In this document: piece after piece, positions 27,027-35,550 of the stretch | Numbering within the stretch: position 1 is the first letter of the stretch | How the letters are laid out: each line of letters starts with the position of its first letter | Made by a program: the position numbers and the translations under genes | DNA from: Bacteroidetes bacterium GWF2_41_31 | Lineage (GTDB): Bacteria; Bacteroidota; Bacteroidia; Bacteroidales; F082 | DNA: 64,000 nucleotides | Reading direction: 5' to 3' | Assembly: GCA_001769215.1 (NCBI GenBank) | Contig: MEOL01000047.1 | Span: 124,001 to 188,000 of the forward strand | Notes under the pieces: model-generated | What the model saw: the letters and a program-made list of their open reading frames with translations, nothing else | Database searches by the model: none | Told to the model about the DNA's origin: nothing

Positions 27027-28352
27027 TCAATTTCGATTGGCAACAGAAAGATCCAACTGGTTTTCACCTGAGGCTATAAGCGTACTGATGGTCAGATCGC
27101 CAGTCACGTTAACCACAGTACGCAGCATATCGAGTGGTCGGTCAACGGCAAAAATCAGGGCAATTCCCTCTGTTGGAATACCCACTGATGAAAGCACAAT
27201 CACCAGCATGACCATCCCAGCGCCCGGCACGGCTGCTGATCCAATACTGGCCAGCGTGGCGGTAAGTACAATGGTAAGTTGACCTGACAACCCCAATTCC
27301 ATCCCGTAAACCTGAGCTAAAAACATGGCAGCTACGGCCTGGTACAAACTCGTCCCGTCCATGTTGATCGTGGCACCCAGAGGCAATACAAAACTGGCTG
27401 TTTCGTTTGAAATGCCTAGTTTCTCCTCGGCTGTTTCCATGGTAAGAGGCAAGGTTGCGGCACTTGAACTGGTAGAAAAAGCCAGTAGCTGGACGGGTAC
27501 AATAGCGCGTATAAATTTTGAGTAACGAAGTGGTGAAAAAAAGCGGATAATGATTGGATACACAACAAACATGATGATCAGAAGCCCAATAATAACTGTC
27601 AGACTGTACATGCCCAAGGCTGCAAAAAGAGAAATTGAATCTGCAGGGTTGTCACCCGCCATATCAACAATCAGGCCGGCCAGCAATGCAAACACTCCGT
27701 AGGGAGCTGTCAACATAATCAGGTCAATCATCTTCAAAACCACGAAATTTAAGCTATTAAAGAATTTTTTTAAAGATTTGGTTTGCTTTTTTGGAAGCAA
27801 CACCATAGCCACGCCAAATAGCAAGGAAAAAAAGATTACCTGGAGCATATTGGCGTTATCCGACATGGAATCAACAATGTTCGAGGGTACAATATCTACG
27901 ATAAATTGCAACGGAGTAGCATCTTGCATTTGCTGAGCACTGCTTTCATTGGCTTTCATGTTCTCGGCAAATTTTTGTTGAAATTCGATGGCTTTATCGT
28001 GGGGGAACACCTTCCCCGGTCGGGTCAGGTTTACTACCATCAGACCTACTGAAACAGCAATGATGGTAGTCAGAATGTACAGAGAAATGGTTTTTAGGCC
28101 AATGCGGCTTAAATTGGAAACGTCTTTCAGGTTGCTGACGCCACCAATCAGCGACACAACAATCAATGGAACAGCTATCAGCTTTAGCAAATTGATAAAA
28201 ACAGTCCCCCAGGGCTTGATATAAAACAAAGTAAACTCATTCCATTGAAAATAAACGGCGAGAAGTCCAAACAACACCCCCAGAGCCATTCCAATTAAAA
28301 TTTTCCAGTGAAAAGCAAGTTTTTTCTTTAACATGTTCATGCTAGGGGTCAA
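27027..28352 (-). CDS. Dicarboxylate/amino acid:cation symporter (DAACS family)
   Basis: 441 residues with about eight membrane helices plus two re-entrant loops, the GltP/DctA/GltPh architecture. The diagnostic segments are the serine-rich hairpin loop AFSTSSSAATLPL, NMDGTSLY (the NMDGT cation/substrate motif) and the second hairpin VPGAGMVML. These carriers import glutamate, aspartate or C4-dicarboxylates with Na+ or H+. The substrate cannot be fixed here because the key Arg of helix 8 was not identified with certainty. ATG codons at 28352 and further in (MNMLKKK) are possible starts. A TACCTTTG promoter box lies 31 bases upstream. Confidence 0.93.
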   Translation of the reverse strand: MTPSMNMLKKKLAFHWKILIGMALGVLFGLLAVYFQWNEFTLFYIKPWGTVFINLLKLIAVPLIVVSLIGGVSNLKDVSNLSRIGLKTISLYILTTIIAVSVGLMVVNLTRPGKVFPHDKAIEFQQKFAENMKANESSAQQMQDATPLQFIVDIVPSNIVDSMSDNANMLQVIFFSLLFGVAMVLLPKKQTKSLKKFFNSLNFVVLKMIDLIMLTAPYGVFALLAGLIVDMAGDNPADSISLFAALGMYSLTVIIGLLIIMFVVYPIIIRFFSPLRYSKFIRAIVPVQLLAFSTSSSAATLPLTMETAEEKLGISNETASFVLPLGATINMDGTSLYQAVAAMFLAQVYGMELGLSGQLTIVLTATLASIGSAAVPGAGMVMLVIVLSSVGIPTEGIALIFAVDRPLDMLRTVVNVTGDLTISTLIASGENQLDLSVANRN

Positions 28353-28382
28353 TTAATAATCCATAAAATTAGATATCATTTT

Positions 28383-28390
28383 CAAAGGTA
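28383..28390 (-). promoter_or_regulatory. Putative -7 promoter element
   Basis: The minus strand reads TACCTTTG. Predicted start is near 28378, 26 bases before the symporter ATG. Confidence 0.45.
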
Positions 28391-28564
28391 TACTTTTTAC
28401 CCATTCATCAGAAATGTCACCAGAAAATGGATCGCGGGATTGTCTTTTCAACAGAAATATACTTTATAAATCATCTTGTGATTTGTAAAAGATGTTACAG
28501 TTTTATCTATTTTTGGTTACATCCATCTCGACCAACTATTATAAAAGAGCAAAGTAAAAAAATC

Positions 28565-29470
28565 ATGAATTATAAAATAATTAGTTTAATCCTGATTGTC
28601 TTTTCGGTAGCCATCATGTCTATTTTATTTAGCAGTTGTATGAAAGAATCGCCAGTTAGTAACAGTTCAAATCCGGTAGTAAAATACACCGATATTACAA
28701 ATGCCAAAATTGCCTATAAAGTTTATGGAACCGGCGATCCATTAATCATGTGTATGGGTTATGCCACAAACATGGATATGTGGAGTACCAAAGCCATCGA
28801 GTTGCTTCAAAAGAAATACAGCCTGATTGTATTCGATTATCGTGGAATGGGATTCAGTACCAATTCAGATACTGCTTTTACAATTGGCACACTGGCAGAT
28901 GATGTAAATGAATTGCTTATCTCCTTGAAAATTGCCAAAACACATGTTTTGGGATGGTCGATGGGCGGTTATGTGGCACAGATGTTTGCCATTAATCATC
29001 CCGAAAAAGTAAATAAGCTGGTGCTGTATGCTACCAACGGCGGTGATACAATTACCGTCAACCCATCTCAGGAAATCATCGACATTCTTTCTAATCCTTC
29101 CTCAACACCTGAGGAATTGCTGGGAACACTTTTTCCGGACGATTGGCTTATAACACATCCGGAGCCTTGGAAATACCTTCCCGAAGCAGCCGAGCCATTC
29201 AAACCCGAAACAATAGGGTTACAGTATTACGCGGTGCAAAAGTGGTTAAGCCCGGGTGGTGGTTCTTTTGGTCATCTTGGTCAATTGACTATGCCTGTTT
29301 TGTTGATCTGTGGTGATCAGGACAAGGTAGTGCCACATGTTAATTCATCCATACTGGCCGATTCCATTCACACTTCAACCTTAATCAGAGTGCCTGATAG
29401 CGGACATGGCATGATGTATCAACTTCCTGAAACCTTTGCCAATTATGTGTTAACCTTTTTAGCCGATTAG
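28565..29470 (+). CDS. Alpha/beta-hydrolase lipoprotein
   Basis: 302 residues from the ATG at 28565, chosen because it opens a signal peptide with a lipobox at Cys25 (LFSSC); an upstream ATG at 28427 would bury it. The mature part is an alpha/beta-hydrolase: DYRGMGFS, nucleophile Ser132 in GWSMGG, an acid in CGDQDKVVP and a His in SGHGMM. Closest in pattern to the prolyl aminopeptidase / 3-oxoadipate enol-lactonase / haloperoxidase-like branch, so substrate prediction is not possible. A lipid-anchored envelope location is unusual for the family but seen in Bacteroidota. It is a single gene, divergent from the symporter. Confidence 0.85.
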   Translation: MNYKIISLILIVFSVAIMSILFSSCMKESPVSNSSNPVVKYTDITNAKIAYKVYGTGDPLIMCMGYATNMDMWSTKAIELLQKKYSLIVFDYRGMGFSTNSDTAFTIGTLADDVNELLISLKIAKTHVLGWSMGGYVAQMFAINHPEKVNKLVLYATNGGDTITVNPSQEIIDILSNPSSTPEELLGTLFPDDWLITHPEPWKYLPEAAEPFKPETIGLQYYAVQKWLSPGGGSFGHLGQLTMPVLLICGDQDKVVPHVNSSILADSIHTSTLIRVPDSGHGMMYQLPETFANYVLTFLAD

Positions 29471-29519
29471 TACTTTTGTGAGGGATAATATCGATGAATG
29501 ATCATGTTAATAAAGTAAG

Positions 29520-29527
29520 TAATTTTG
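29520..29527 (+). promoter_or_regulatory. Putative -7 promoter element for phosphofructokinase
   Basis: TAATTTTG, a TAnnTTTG match 28 bases before the ATG at 29556. A second match, TACTTTTG, lies at 29471-29478 directly after the previous stop codon. Confidence 0.4.
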
Positions 29528-29555
29528 ATCCTTATTAAAATGACCATAGTGAGCC

Positions 29556-30590
29556 ATGGATAAAAGCAAAAAAAAGAGAATTGGCATTCTCACGGCAGGG
29601 GGCGATTGCCCTGGTTTAAATGCTGCCATCAGGGGCGTGGGGAAAACAGCTATCGTCAAATACGGAATGGAAGTGGTTGGGTTTTCATCCGGTTTCCTTG
29701 GCCTGATTAACAAGGAATACGTGCATTTGGAAGAAAAACGACTTTCCGGCATTCTTACTTTGGGAGGTACCATATTGGGCACCTCACGCGAGAAACCTTT
29801 CAAGCGGGGAAGTCAATTGGATATTAATAAGCCTGCATTGATCAAGCAACATTACGATGAATTGGGTTTGGATGCCCTGGTTTGTATAGGAGGCAACGGA
29901 ACCATGAAAACAGCATCGTTGCTTGCCAACGAGGGAATGAACATTATTGGCATCCCCAAAACCATCGATAATGATGTGTGGGGAACAGATTTAACGTTTG
30001 GATTTGATTCTGCCTTGTGGATTGCAACCGATGCCATCGACCGCCTTCATACTACGGCCAACTCGCACAACCGGGTGATGGTGATAGAGGTGATGGGCCA
30101 TGATGCCGGCTGGCTTGCCTTGTATTCAGGCCTGGCGGGTGGCGGCGATGTGATTTTGATCCCTGAGATTGAATATCAAATGCCGGTGGTGAATAAATAT
30201 CTGAAAGCCAGGGCACGTAAGAAAAAATCCTATTCTATCGTGGTGGTGGCCGAAGGGATAAAATTTCCTTCAGGGACTTCTGCAGCTACTTATGTTGCAG
30301 AGCAAATTGAAGCGGGTACAGGACTGGAAACCCGGAAAACCATTTTGGGTTATATTCAGCGGGGAGGAAGTCCTTCGCCCATGGACCGCATACTGGCAAC
30401 GCGATTTGGTGCCTATGCTGTTGAATTGATTGCTAAAGAGAAGTTTGGTAAAATGGTGATGAAAAAAGGCGAGAAAATAAAAGCGATTTCTTTAGATGAG
30501 GTAGGGGGAAAGATCCGGCTGGTACCTCAAAAACACCCTCTGGTGATCAAAGCAAGAGGATTGGGCATTTGTTTGGGAACGGGGAAGTGA
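29556..30590 (+). CDS. 6-phosphofructokinase (phosphoryl donor uncertain)
   Basis: 344 residues; phosphorylates fructose 6-phosphate in glycolysis. PFK-A family blocks: TAGGDCPGLNAAIRG (12-27), GGTILGTSR (70-78), GIPKTIDND with the catalytic Asp138, EVMGHDAGWLAL, EGIKFP, and LGYIQRGGSP with the substrate-binding Arg. Two donor-site positions are unusual. Residues 112-116 read GGNGT, with Asn where E. coli PfkA has Asp103, while the next Gly (ATP-type) is kept. Lys135 replaces the Gly of ATP-type PGTIDND, as in PPi-dependent and group III enzymes. So the donor (ATP or PPi) is not settled. It is followed by a strong bidirectional terminator. Confidence 0.92.
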   Translation: MDKSKKKRIGILTAGGDCPGLNAAIRGVGKTAIVKYGMEVVGFSSGFLGLINKEYVHLEEKRLSGILTLGGTILGTSREKPFKRGSQLDINKPALIKQHYDELGLDALVCIGGNGTMKTASLLANEGMNIIGIPKTIDNDVWGTDLTFGFDSALWIATDAIDRLHTTANSHNRVMVIEVMGHDAGWLALYSGLAGGGDVILIPEIEYQMPVVNKYLKARARKKKSYSIVVVAEGIKFPSGTSAATYVAEQIEAGTGLETRKTILGYIQRGGSPSPMDRILATRFGAYAVELIAKEKFGKMVMKKGEKIKAISLDEVGGKIRLVPQKHPLVIKARGLGICLGTGK

Positions 30591-30636
30591 GTTTTTCAAA
30601 TAGAGGCTTGATTCTTTAAAAAAAGGAATTCATCAA

Positions 30637-30676
30637 TAAAAAAAAAGGCGACCTGATGATGGGTCGCCTTTTTTTT
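30637..30676. terminator. Bidirectional intrinsic terminator
   Basis: Perfect 9-bp stem AAGGCGACC / GGTCGCCTT with an 8-base loop, preceded by A10 and followed by T8, so it works on both strands. It ends the phosphofructokinase gene (+) and the EF-G-like gene (-). Confidence 0.92.
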
Positions 30677-30694
30677 GAAATAAAATAAAGATGA

Positions 30695-32830
30695 CTAATC
30701 TTCTTCTTTTTCTGATTCTTCGTATTCTTTCAGCAGTTTTTCCTGAACATCAGTTGGAACCTGCTGATAAGCATCGTAAGCCAGGCTGAAAGTACCCCGA
30801 CCTGAAGTCAGCGCACTTAATGAAGTAACGTATTTACTCATCTCGGCACCCGGAACCTTGGCTTTTATGATTTGATTTTTCCGGGCCGACTCCATGCCCA
30901 TAATAATGGCACGACGACCTTGTAAATCAGTCATTACGGCACCCATCATATCTTCAGGAACACATACCTCTAAATTATAAATAGGTTCCATGATTTTAGG
31001 TCCGGCAGATTTAAAGGCTTCGATGAATGCAAAACGTCCGGCGAGTTTAAATGAAATTTCATTTGAATCAACCGGGTGCATTTTCCCGTCATATACATAC
31101 ACTACGATGTCGCGTGCATACGATCCTGTTAAAGGTCCTTCGGTCATGCGTTCCATAATCCCTTTTAGGATGGCGGGCAAAAAACGCGCATCAATGGCAC
31201 CTCCCACGATACTATTTTTAAAAATCAGTTTTCCTCCCCACGGTAGTTCGTGTTCTTCGGTTCCTCTTACAGGGAAATCGGTAGGATCCTGATAACCTTC
31301 GAAGTAGGGCTGAATGGCCATGTGGACTTCGCCAAATTGACCCGATCCACCCGACTGTTTTTTATGACGGTAATTGGCACGGGCTGCTTTGGTAATGGTT
31401 TCGCGGTATGGAACTTTTGGGGCAAAGGTTTCAACATCCACTTTGTACACGTTTTTCAAATACCATTTGATGGTATTCAGATGGAATTCTCCCTGCGATT
31501 TGATCAACATCTGTCTTAATTCGCGTGAAAGGCCTATCGATATGGTAGGATCGGTCCGGTGCATTTCGTTTAATGCGCTTGCGACCTTTTCATCATCAGT
31601 TGAATTTTCGGCCTTTACAGCAACTGTATACAGCTCAGTTGGCAAGTTAAGTTCTTCAAACCGGTCGTCTCCAAATTTGGGATCCATTAACGAATCACCG
31701 GTTTTGATATCTTTTAATTTAATGGCTATGGCAATGTCGCCAGCCATTATTTTATCTACTTTTTCGCGGTTTTTACCATTTAAAATGAACAGTTGCGATA
31801 AACGTTCTTTATGACCGTTGCGTGGGCAAATCAGGTCGGTGCCTTCGGTGAGCGTACCTCCCCAAAGTTTAAAGAAAGTTACTTCTCCCAGGTGTTGTTC
31901 GACGGAGGTTTTGAAAACAAATATTCCTACCGGATCCTGAGTGCTACACGAAAAAACCTTTCCGTCTTTGGTTTTTACGGCAGGCATGGCTAAAGGTGAG
32001 GGACAGGAATTGTTAACGAAGTCCAGGATGCGGGATATGCCAATACCATGTTTGGCCGATGAACACATTACCGGGAATATAGTTCTGGTGGTAAGTCCTT
32101 TACGAATACCTTCACGCATCTCACTCAGTGACAAGGTGTCGTTTTCAAAATATTTTTCCATCAGGGCTTCGTCCCCTTCTGCAGCTCTTTCAACCAATGC
32201 CAGGTGGAGTTTCCCGGCTTTATCCTGTTCTGAAGCTGGTATTTCTGTAATCTCGGGTTCTCCACCACCTTCATTGAATTTAAGCTGTTTCATCAGCACC
32301 AGGTCGATTATGGTACTAAAACCTTCTCCCGGATTTACAGGATACTGTATCACAGTGACTTTATCTCCAAAATAATCCTTCAATGCGGTAACTGTTTCTT
32401 CAAAATTGGCACTATTGTGGTCGAGTTGGTTGATGGTAAATACAACAGGTGATCCGGCAATTTCTGTTTGCTTCCAGGCAGTTTCGGTGGTAGCTTCCAC
32501 ACCTGACTGACCATTCACGAGCATCAGGGCGGTATCGCAAACCCTGAGTGCTGCGATGGTTTCGCCAACATAATCGGAAAAACCAGGAACGTCTACAATA
32601 TTAATCTTGTTGTCGTTATAAGTTGTATAAAGCAGTGAAGAGTGTACCGAGTGTTGACGCTCGATCTCGATTGGCCTATAGTCGGAAACAGTATTGTGGT
32701 CTTCAACAGTACCTTTCCGGTTAATTATTTTTCCCTCAAACAGCATAGACTCGGCCATAGTAGTCTTGCCGGATTTCGCACCTCCAATCAGTGCAATGTT
32801 TCTGATGTTTTTTGTTTCGTATACCTTCAT
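30695..32830 (-). CDS. Elongation factor G paralogue (EF-G2-like)
   Basis: 711 residues with the full five-domain EF-G layout, including domain IV/V sequences (KQSGGSGQFGEVHM, LQGRRAIIMGME). The GTPase motifs diverge from true EF-G: G1 is GGAKSGKT (16-23) instead of AHIDAGKT, G3 is DVPGF (80-84) instead of DTPGH, so the catalytic His is Phe, and G4 is NQLD instead of NKMD. This pattern matches the EF-G-like paralogues (T. thermophilus EF-G-2 type) found alongside a canonical fusA, whose role in the cell is poorly defined. The acidic C-terminal tail (EEYEESEKEED) is also noteworthy. The leader is about 135 bases if the TACATTTG box at 32973-32980 is the promoter. Confidence 0.92.
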   Translation of the reverse strand: MKVYETKNIRNIALIGGAKSGKTTMAESMLFEGKIINRKGTVEDHNTVSDYRPIEIERQHSVHSSLLYTTYNDNKINIVDVPGFSDYVGETIAALRVCDTALMLVNGQSGVEATTETAWKQTEIAGSPVVFTINQLDHNSANFEETVTALKDYFGDKVTVIQYPVNPGEGFSTIIDLVLMKQLKFNEGGGEPEITEIPASEQDKAGKLHLALVERAAEGDEALMEKYFENDTLSLSEMREGIRKGLTTRTIFPVMCSSAKHGIGISRILDFVNNSCPSPLAMPAVKTKDGKVFSCSTQDPVGIFVFKTSVEQHLGEVTFFKLWGGTLTEGTDLICPRNGHKERLSQLFILNGKNREKVDKIMAGDIAIAIKLKDIKTGDSLMDPKFGDDRFEELNLPTELYTVAVKAENSTDDEKVASALNEMHRTDPTISIGLSRELRQMLIKSQGEFHLNTIKWYLKNVYKVDVETFAPKVPYRETITKAARANYRHKKQSGGSGQFGEVHMAIQPYFEGYQDPTDFPVRGTEEHELPWGGKLIFKNSIVGGAIDARFLPAILKGIMERMTEGPLTGSYARDIVVYVYDGKMHPVDSNEISFKLAGRFAFIEAFKSAGPKIMEPIYNLEVCVPEDMMGAVMTDLQGRRAIIMGMESARKNQIIKAKVPGAEMSKYVTSLSALTSGRGTFSLAYDAYQQVPTDVQEKLLKEYEESEKEED

Positions 32831-32972
32831 CCTTCTATAAATTAATATTGTTTATAACTATTAAAACCAATGTGGATATTTCGTAGATGAATCCGATTAA
32901 TTAAAAAATGTCTTCGGAAAATATCCTTAGCATTCAGCTTGTTAACAACAAAGGGGGTTTTTAACAAGAAGG

Positions 32973-32980
32973 CAAATGTA
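32973..32980 (-). promoter_or_regulatory. Putative -7 promoter element, long leader
   Basis: The minus strand reads TACATTTG. It would give the EF-G-like gene a leader of about 135 bases, which includes an 8-bp inverted repeat CTTGTTAA / TTAACAAG around 32938-32968. Confidence 0.35.
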
Positions 32981-33099
32981 ATAAATTAACTATTAGCGGC
33001 ATAGCTCTTTTCTTATTTAGAGTGTGTCTAATAAGCAATTTCTTCCAGGTGTTTTTAGCGTATTTTGAAAGAGATTATTTGTGATCGGCAGATTAATTG

Positions 33100-34695
33100 T
33101 CAGAAGCCGTTCAATTGGATGGTTACGGTCGGGATGAGAAGCAGCCACCCAAGTAATATTAAAATGACCATGAATGGCCAGATCCATTTCACCCATCGGT
33201 CGTAAGGAATTTTAGCTACTCCCAACACGCCAATCAGCACACCTGAAGTAGGGGTGATCATATTGGTGAATCCATCTCCAAACTGAAAGGCCATGACAGT
33301 AGCCTGTCGCGATAAATTAACCAGATCAGAAAAGGGAGCCATCACCGGCATGGTAAGGGCTGCTTTAGCCGATCCACTGGGAATAATGATGTTGATGATG
33401 TTTTGAATGACGTACATCACGCTGACGGTACCAAATTTGCCCATCCCTTCCATGGACGTTGAAACGCTGTGCAGGATGGTGTCGATCACCCGGCCATTTT
33501 CGAGCATCACCAGAATGCCACCAGCCAGGCCAACAACCAAAGCCGCAGAAAGAATATCCCCGGCCCCTTCGATAAACAATTTGGTAATCTTGTTGGCAGT
33601 GTAATTGTTGGCCGCCCCTGAAAGTAATCCCAGTGCCAGAAACAAACTGGCAATTTCTTCGATATACCAGCTATAACCCATCACTCCGATAATCAAAAAT
33701 ACGATGGTAAACATGAGCAGGGTGAGAACAAAGAAATGGATGGATTTTCTTAGACTGAAGAAGCCAAAAATCAGAAACAAACCGGTAGCCACCGGAACCA
33801 TGGGAAAAGTTTCAGAAGCATTTCCAATTTTCATGGTAGTTAAAGGGTGCACCACAGAAAAAATAATCAATCCCAGAAGCGTGATCAAAAACACGAACCA
33901 GGCCATTTTTGGTGTGTGGTAAGTGATTTCACTGTCCGAAACCTCCACGTGTTTTCTCCAATAAGCGTCACTGTGAAAAACAAGGGATTTTTCAGGATGT
34001 TTTTTTACTTTGGCAGCATAAATCAAAACCCAGGTAATGCCTGTCAGATTAATAACGAACCAGCAAAACAAACGATAACCAAAGCCCGAGAATAAGGGAA
34101 GATCGGCAATGCCCTGAGCAATTCCAATGGTAAAAGGGTTTAGGACAGCACCGGCAAACCCCAATCCTGCGGCTACAAAACACATGCTCACCCCCACAAT
34201 GCTGTCGTATCCCATGGAAATGGACAATGGAACCAGGATGATAATAAAGGCGATGGTTTCCTCGCTCATGCCAAATACAGCTCCAAATACACTAAATACC
34301 AACATGACTAATGTGATGATCAGGTTATTGACGCCTATCTTGTTAAGTATCCTGTTTTTCTCCAGTTTTTTGGCTGAGTTTAAAAAAGTAAAGATTCCGA
34401 TGTCGATGGCTTTGGTACTATTCACTATCCAAAAGGCACCACCTATCATCAATATAAACACGATGATACCGGATTGTCGGGTGAATCCCTCAAAAAATGC
34501 AGAAAATATTTGCCAGGTTTGAGGCTGGCTGTCGGCATAGTGAAAAGAATCTTTATCGATGACTGTACGATCGATGCCGTTTACCTGGATAATCTCCCGT
34601 CCGTATTCACCTCCCGGGATAATCCAGGTGAGGACAGCAGAAAAAAGGATAAGTGAAAATATGATGACATAAGTATGCGGAATCTTCTTAAACAT
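33100..34695 (-). CDS. YfcC/DcuC-type integral membrane carrier
   Basis: 531 residues from the ATG at 34695; an ATG at 34722 lies within the promoter box and is excluded. About 12-13 membrane helices. The N-terminal block FKKIPHTYVIIFSLILF with TWIIPGGEY is the signature of the YfcC group in the C4-dicarboxylate anaerobic carrier (DcuC-like) family, as are IPSGSAKAALTMPVMAP and TSGVLIGVLGVAKIPY near the C-terminus. Members are thought to exchange or import C4-dicarboxylates or basic amino acids and peptides; the substrate here is unknown. It lies 62 bases downstream of the sirtuin gene on the same strand but has its own TATCTTTG box. Confidence 0.88.
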   Translation of the reverse strand: MFKKIPHTYVIIFSLILFSAVLTWIIPGGEYGREIIQVNGIDRTVIDKDSFHYADSQPQTWQIFSAFFEGFTRQSGIIVFILMIGGAFWIVNSTKAIDIGIFTFLNSAKKLEKNRILNKIGVNNLIITLVMLVFSVFGAVFGMSEETIAFIIILVPLSISMGYDSIVGVSMCFVAAGLGFAGAVLNPFTIGIAQGIADLPLFSGFGYRLFCWFVINLTGITWVLIYAAKVKKHPEKSLVFHSDAYWRKHVEVSDSEITYHTPKMAWFVFLITLLGLIIFSVVHPLTTMKIGNASETFPMVPVATGLFLIFGFFSLRKSIHFFVLTLLMFTIVFLIIGVMGYSWYIEEIASLFLALGLLSGAANNYTANKITKLFIEGAGDILSAALVVGLAGGILVMLENGRVIDTILHSVSTSMEGMGKFGTVSVMYVIQNIINIIIPSGSAKAALTMPVMAPFSDLVNLSRQATVMAFQFGDGFTNMITPTSGVLIGVLGVAKIPYDRWVKWIWPFMVILILLGWLLLIPTVTIQLNGF

Positions 34696-34721
34696 GAGCG
34701 AATTGTGTTGATTAAGGCCCA

Positions 34722-34729
34722 CAAAGATA
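34722..34729 (-). promoter_or_regulatory. Putative -7 promoter element; fixes the start of the YfcC-type gene
   Basis: The minus strand reads TATCTTTG. Transcription would begin near 34717, past the ATG at 34722, so translation must start at 34695. Confidence 0.45.
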
Positions 34730-34757
34730 TTGAAAGGTTTGGATTTGGATGCCGGCC

Positions 34758-35441
34758 TTATGTCAATAACTCATCCATCAGTTTCCTCACCCCAACACCC
34801 GCTTTTTCATGAATAATATGCAGGTTCCTGATCCCGGGGATGGGAAAGGCTTTTGGATCGATATAGTATTTTGGGATATCCCGATGCACATAATGAATCA
34901 GGCTGGCAGCCGGATACACGGCCATGGAAGTTCCTATCACCACCAGGATATCGGCCTGGGTGGCGATTTCAATGGCAGGTTCTATCATGGGCACGGCTTC
35001 ACCAAACCACACAATGTGTGGACGAAGTTGGCTTCCTTTCGGGCAAAGGTCGCCCAGTTTTAATTCCCAACCTTCACAATTGTAAATCAATAAAGGATCG
35101 ACCGAGCTACGTATTTTTTTCAGTTCACCATGCAGGTGGAGTACGTTTTTTGAGCCGGCACGTTCGTGCAGGTCGTCCATATTTTGGGTGATAATTTGTA
35201 CATCGAAATGAGCTTCGAGTTGAACCAGGGCGTGGTGGCCTGCATTCGGTTCTACTTCAAAAAGCTGCTTTCGGCGTTGGTTATAAAAATCATTTACGAG
35301 GGCGGGATTTCTTTCCCATGCTTCGGGTGTAGCCACATCTTCCACACGGTGGTTGTTCCACAATCCATCGTGATCGCGAAAAGTGCTGATTCCACTTTCG
35401 GCGCTGATGCCGGCACCGGTTAGAACGACTAGTTTTTTCAT
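34758..35441 (-). CDS. cobB: Sirtuin NAD-dependent protein deacylase
   Basis: 227 residues from the ATG at 35441 (MKKLVVLTGAGIS); an in-frame ATG at 35528 lies upstream of the promoter box and in the mdh terminator region. The enzyme uses NAD+ to remove acyl groups from lysines. Motifs: GAGISAESGI, QNMDDLHERAG, catalytic His in HLHGEL, and GTSMAVYPAA. YNQR (a Y-x-x-R pair) matches the class III pocket that prefers succinyl and malonyl groups. The zinc module is incomplete: only two cysteines remain (YNCEGWEL and GDLCPKG) where most sirtuins have two CxxC pairs. This reduced form seems usual for the Bacteroidota members I recall. Placement next to mdh may be incidental. Confidence 0.93.
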   Translation of the reverse strand: MKKLVVLTGAGISAESGISTFRDHDGLWNNHRVEDVATPEAWERNPALVNDFYNQRRKQLFEVEPNAGHHALVQLEAHFDVQIITQNMDDLHERAGSKNVLHLHGELKKIRSSVDPLLIYNCEGWELKLGDLCPKGSQLRPHIVWFGEAVPMIEPAIEIATQADILVVIGTSMAVYPAASLIHYVHRDIPKYYIDPKAFPIPGIRNLHIIHEKAGVGVRKLMDELLT

Positions 35442-35456
35442 GCGATTGATTTTTAT

Positions 35457-35464
35457 CAAAGATA
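35457..35464 (-). promoter_or_regulatory. Putative -7 promoter element; fixes the sirtuin start
   Basis: The minus strand reads TATCTTTG. Predicted start is near 35452, 11 bases before the ATG at 35441. Confidence 0.45.
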
Positions 35465-35474
35465 CATAGGAATT

Positions 35475-35503
35475 TAAAAAAAAACGCCCTCCGGAGAGGG
35501 CGT
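35475..35503 (-). terminator. Intrinsic terminator of mdh
   Basis: 8-bp stem ACGCCCTC / GAGGGCGT with a 4-base loop (35484-35503). On the minus strand it is followed by a run of nine T, about 50 bases after the mdh stop. Confidence 0.9.
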
Positions 35504-35550
35504 CGTCAAGTCTATACAAGAATCGCAACCATCAATGAATAGACCCTAGG

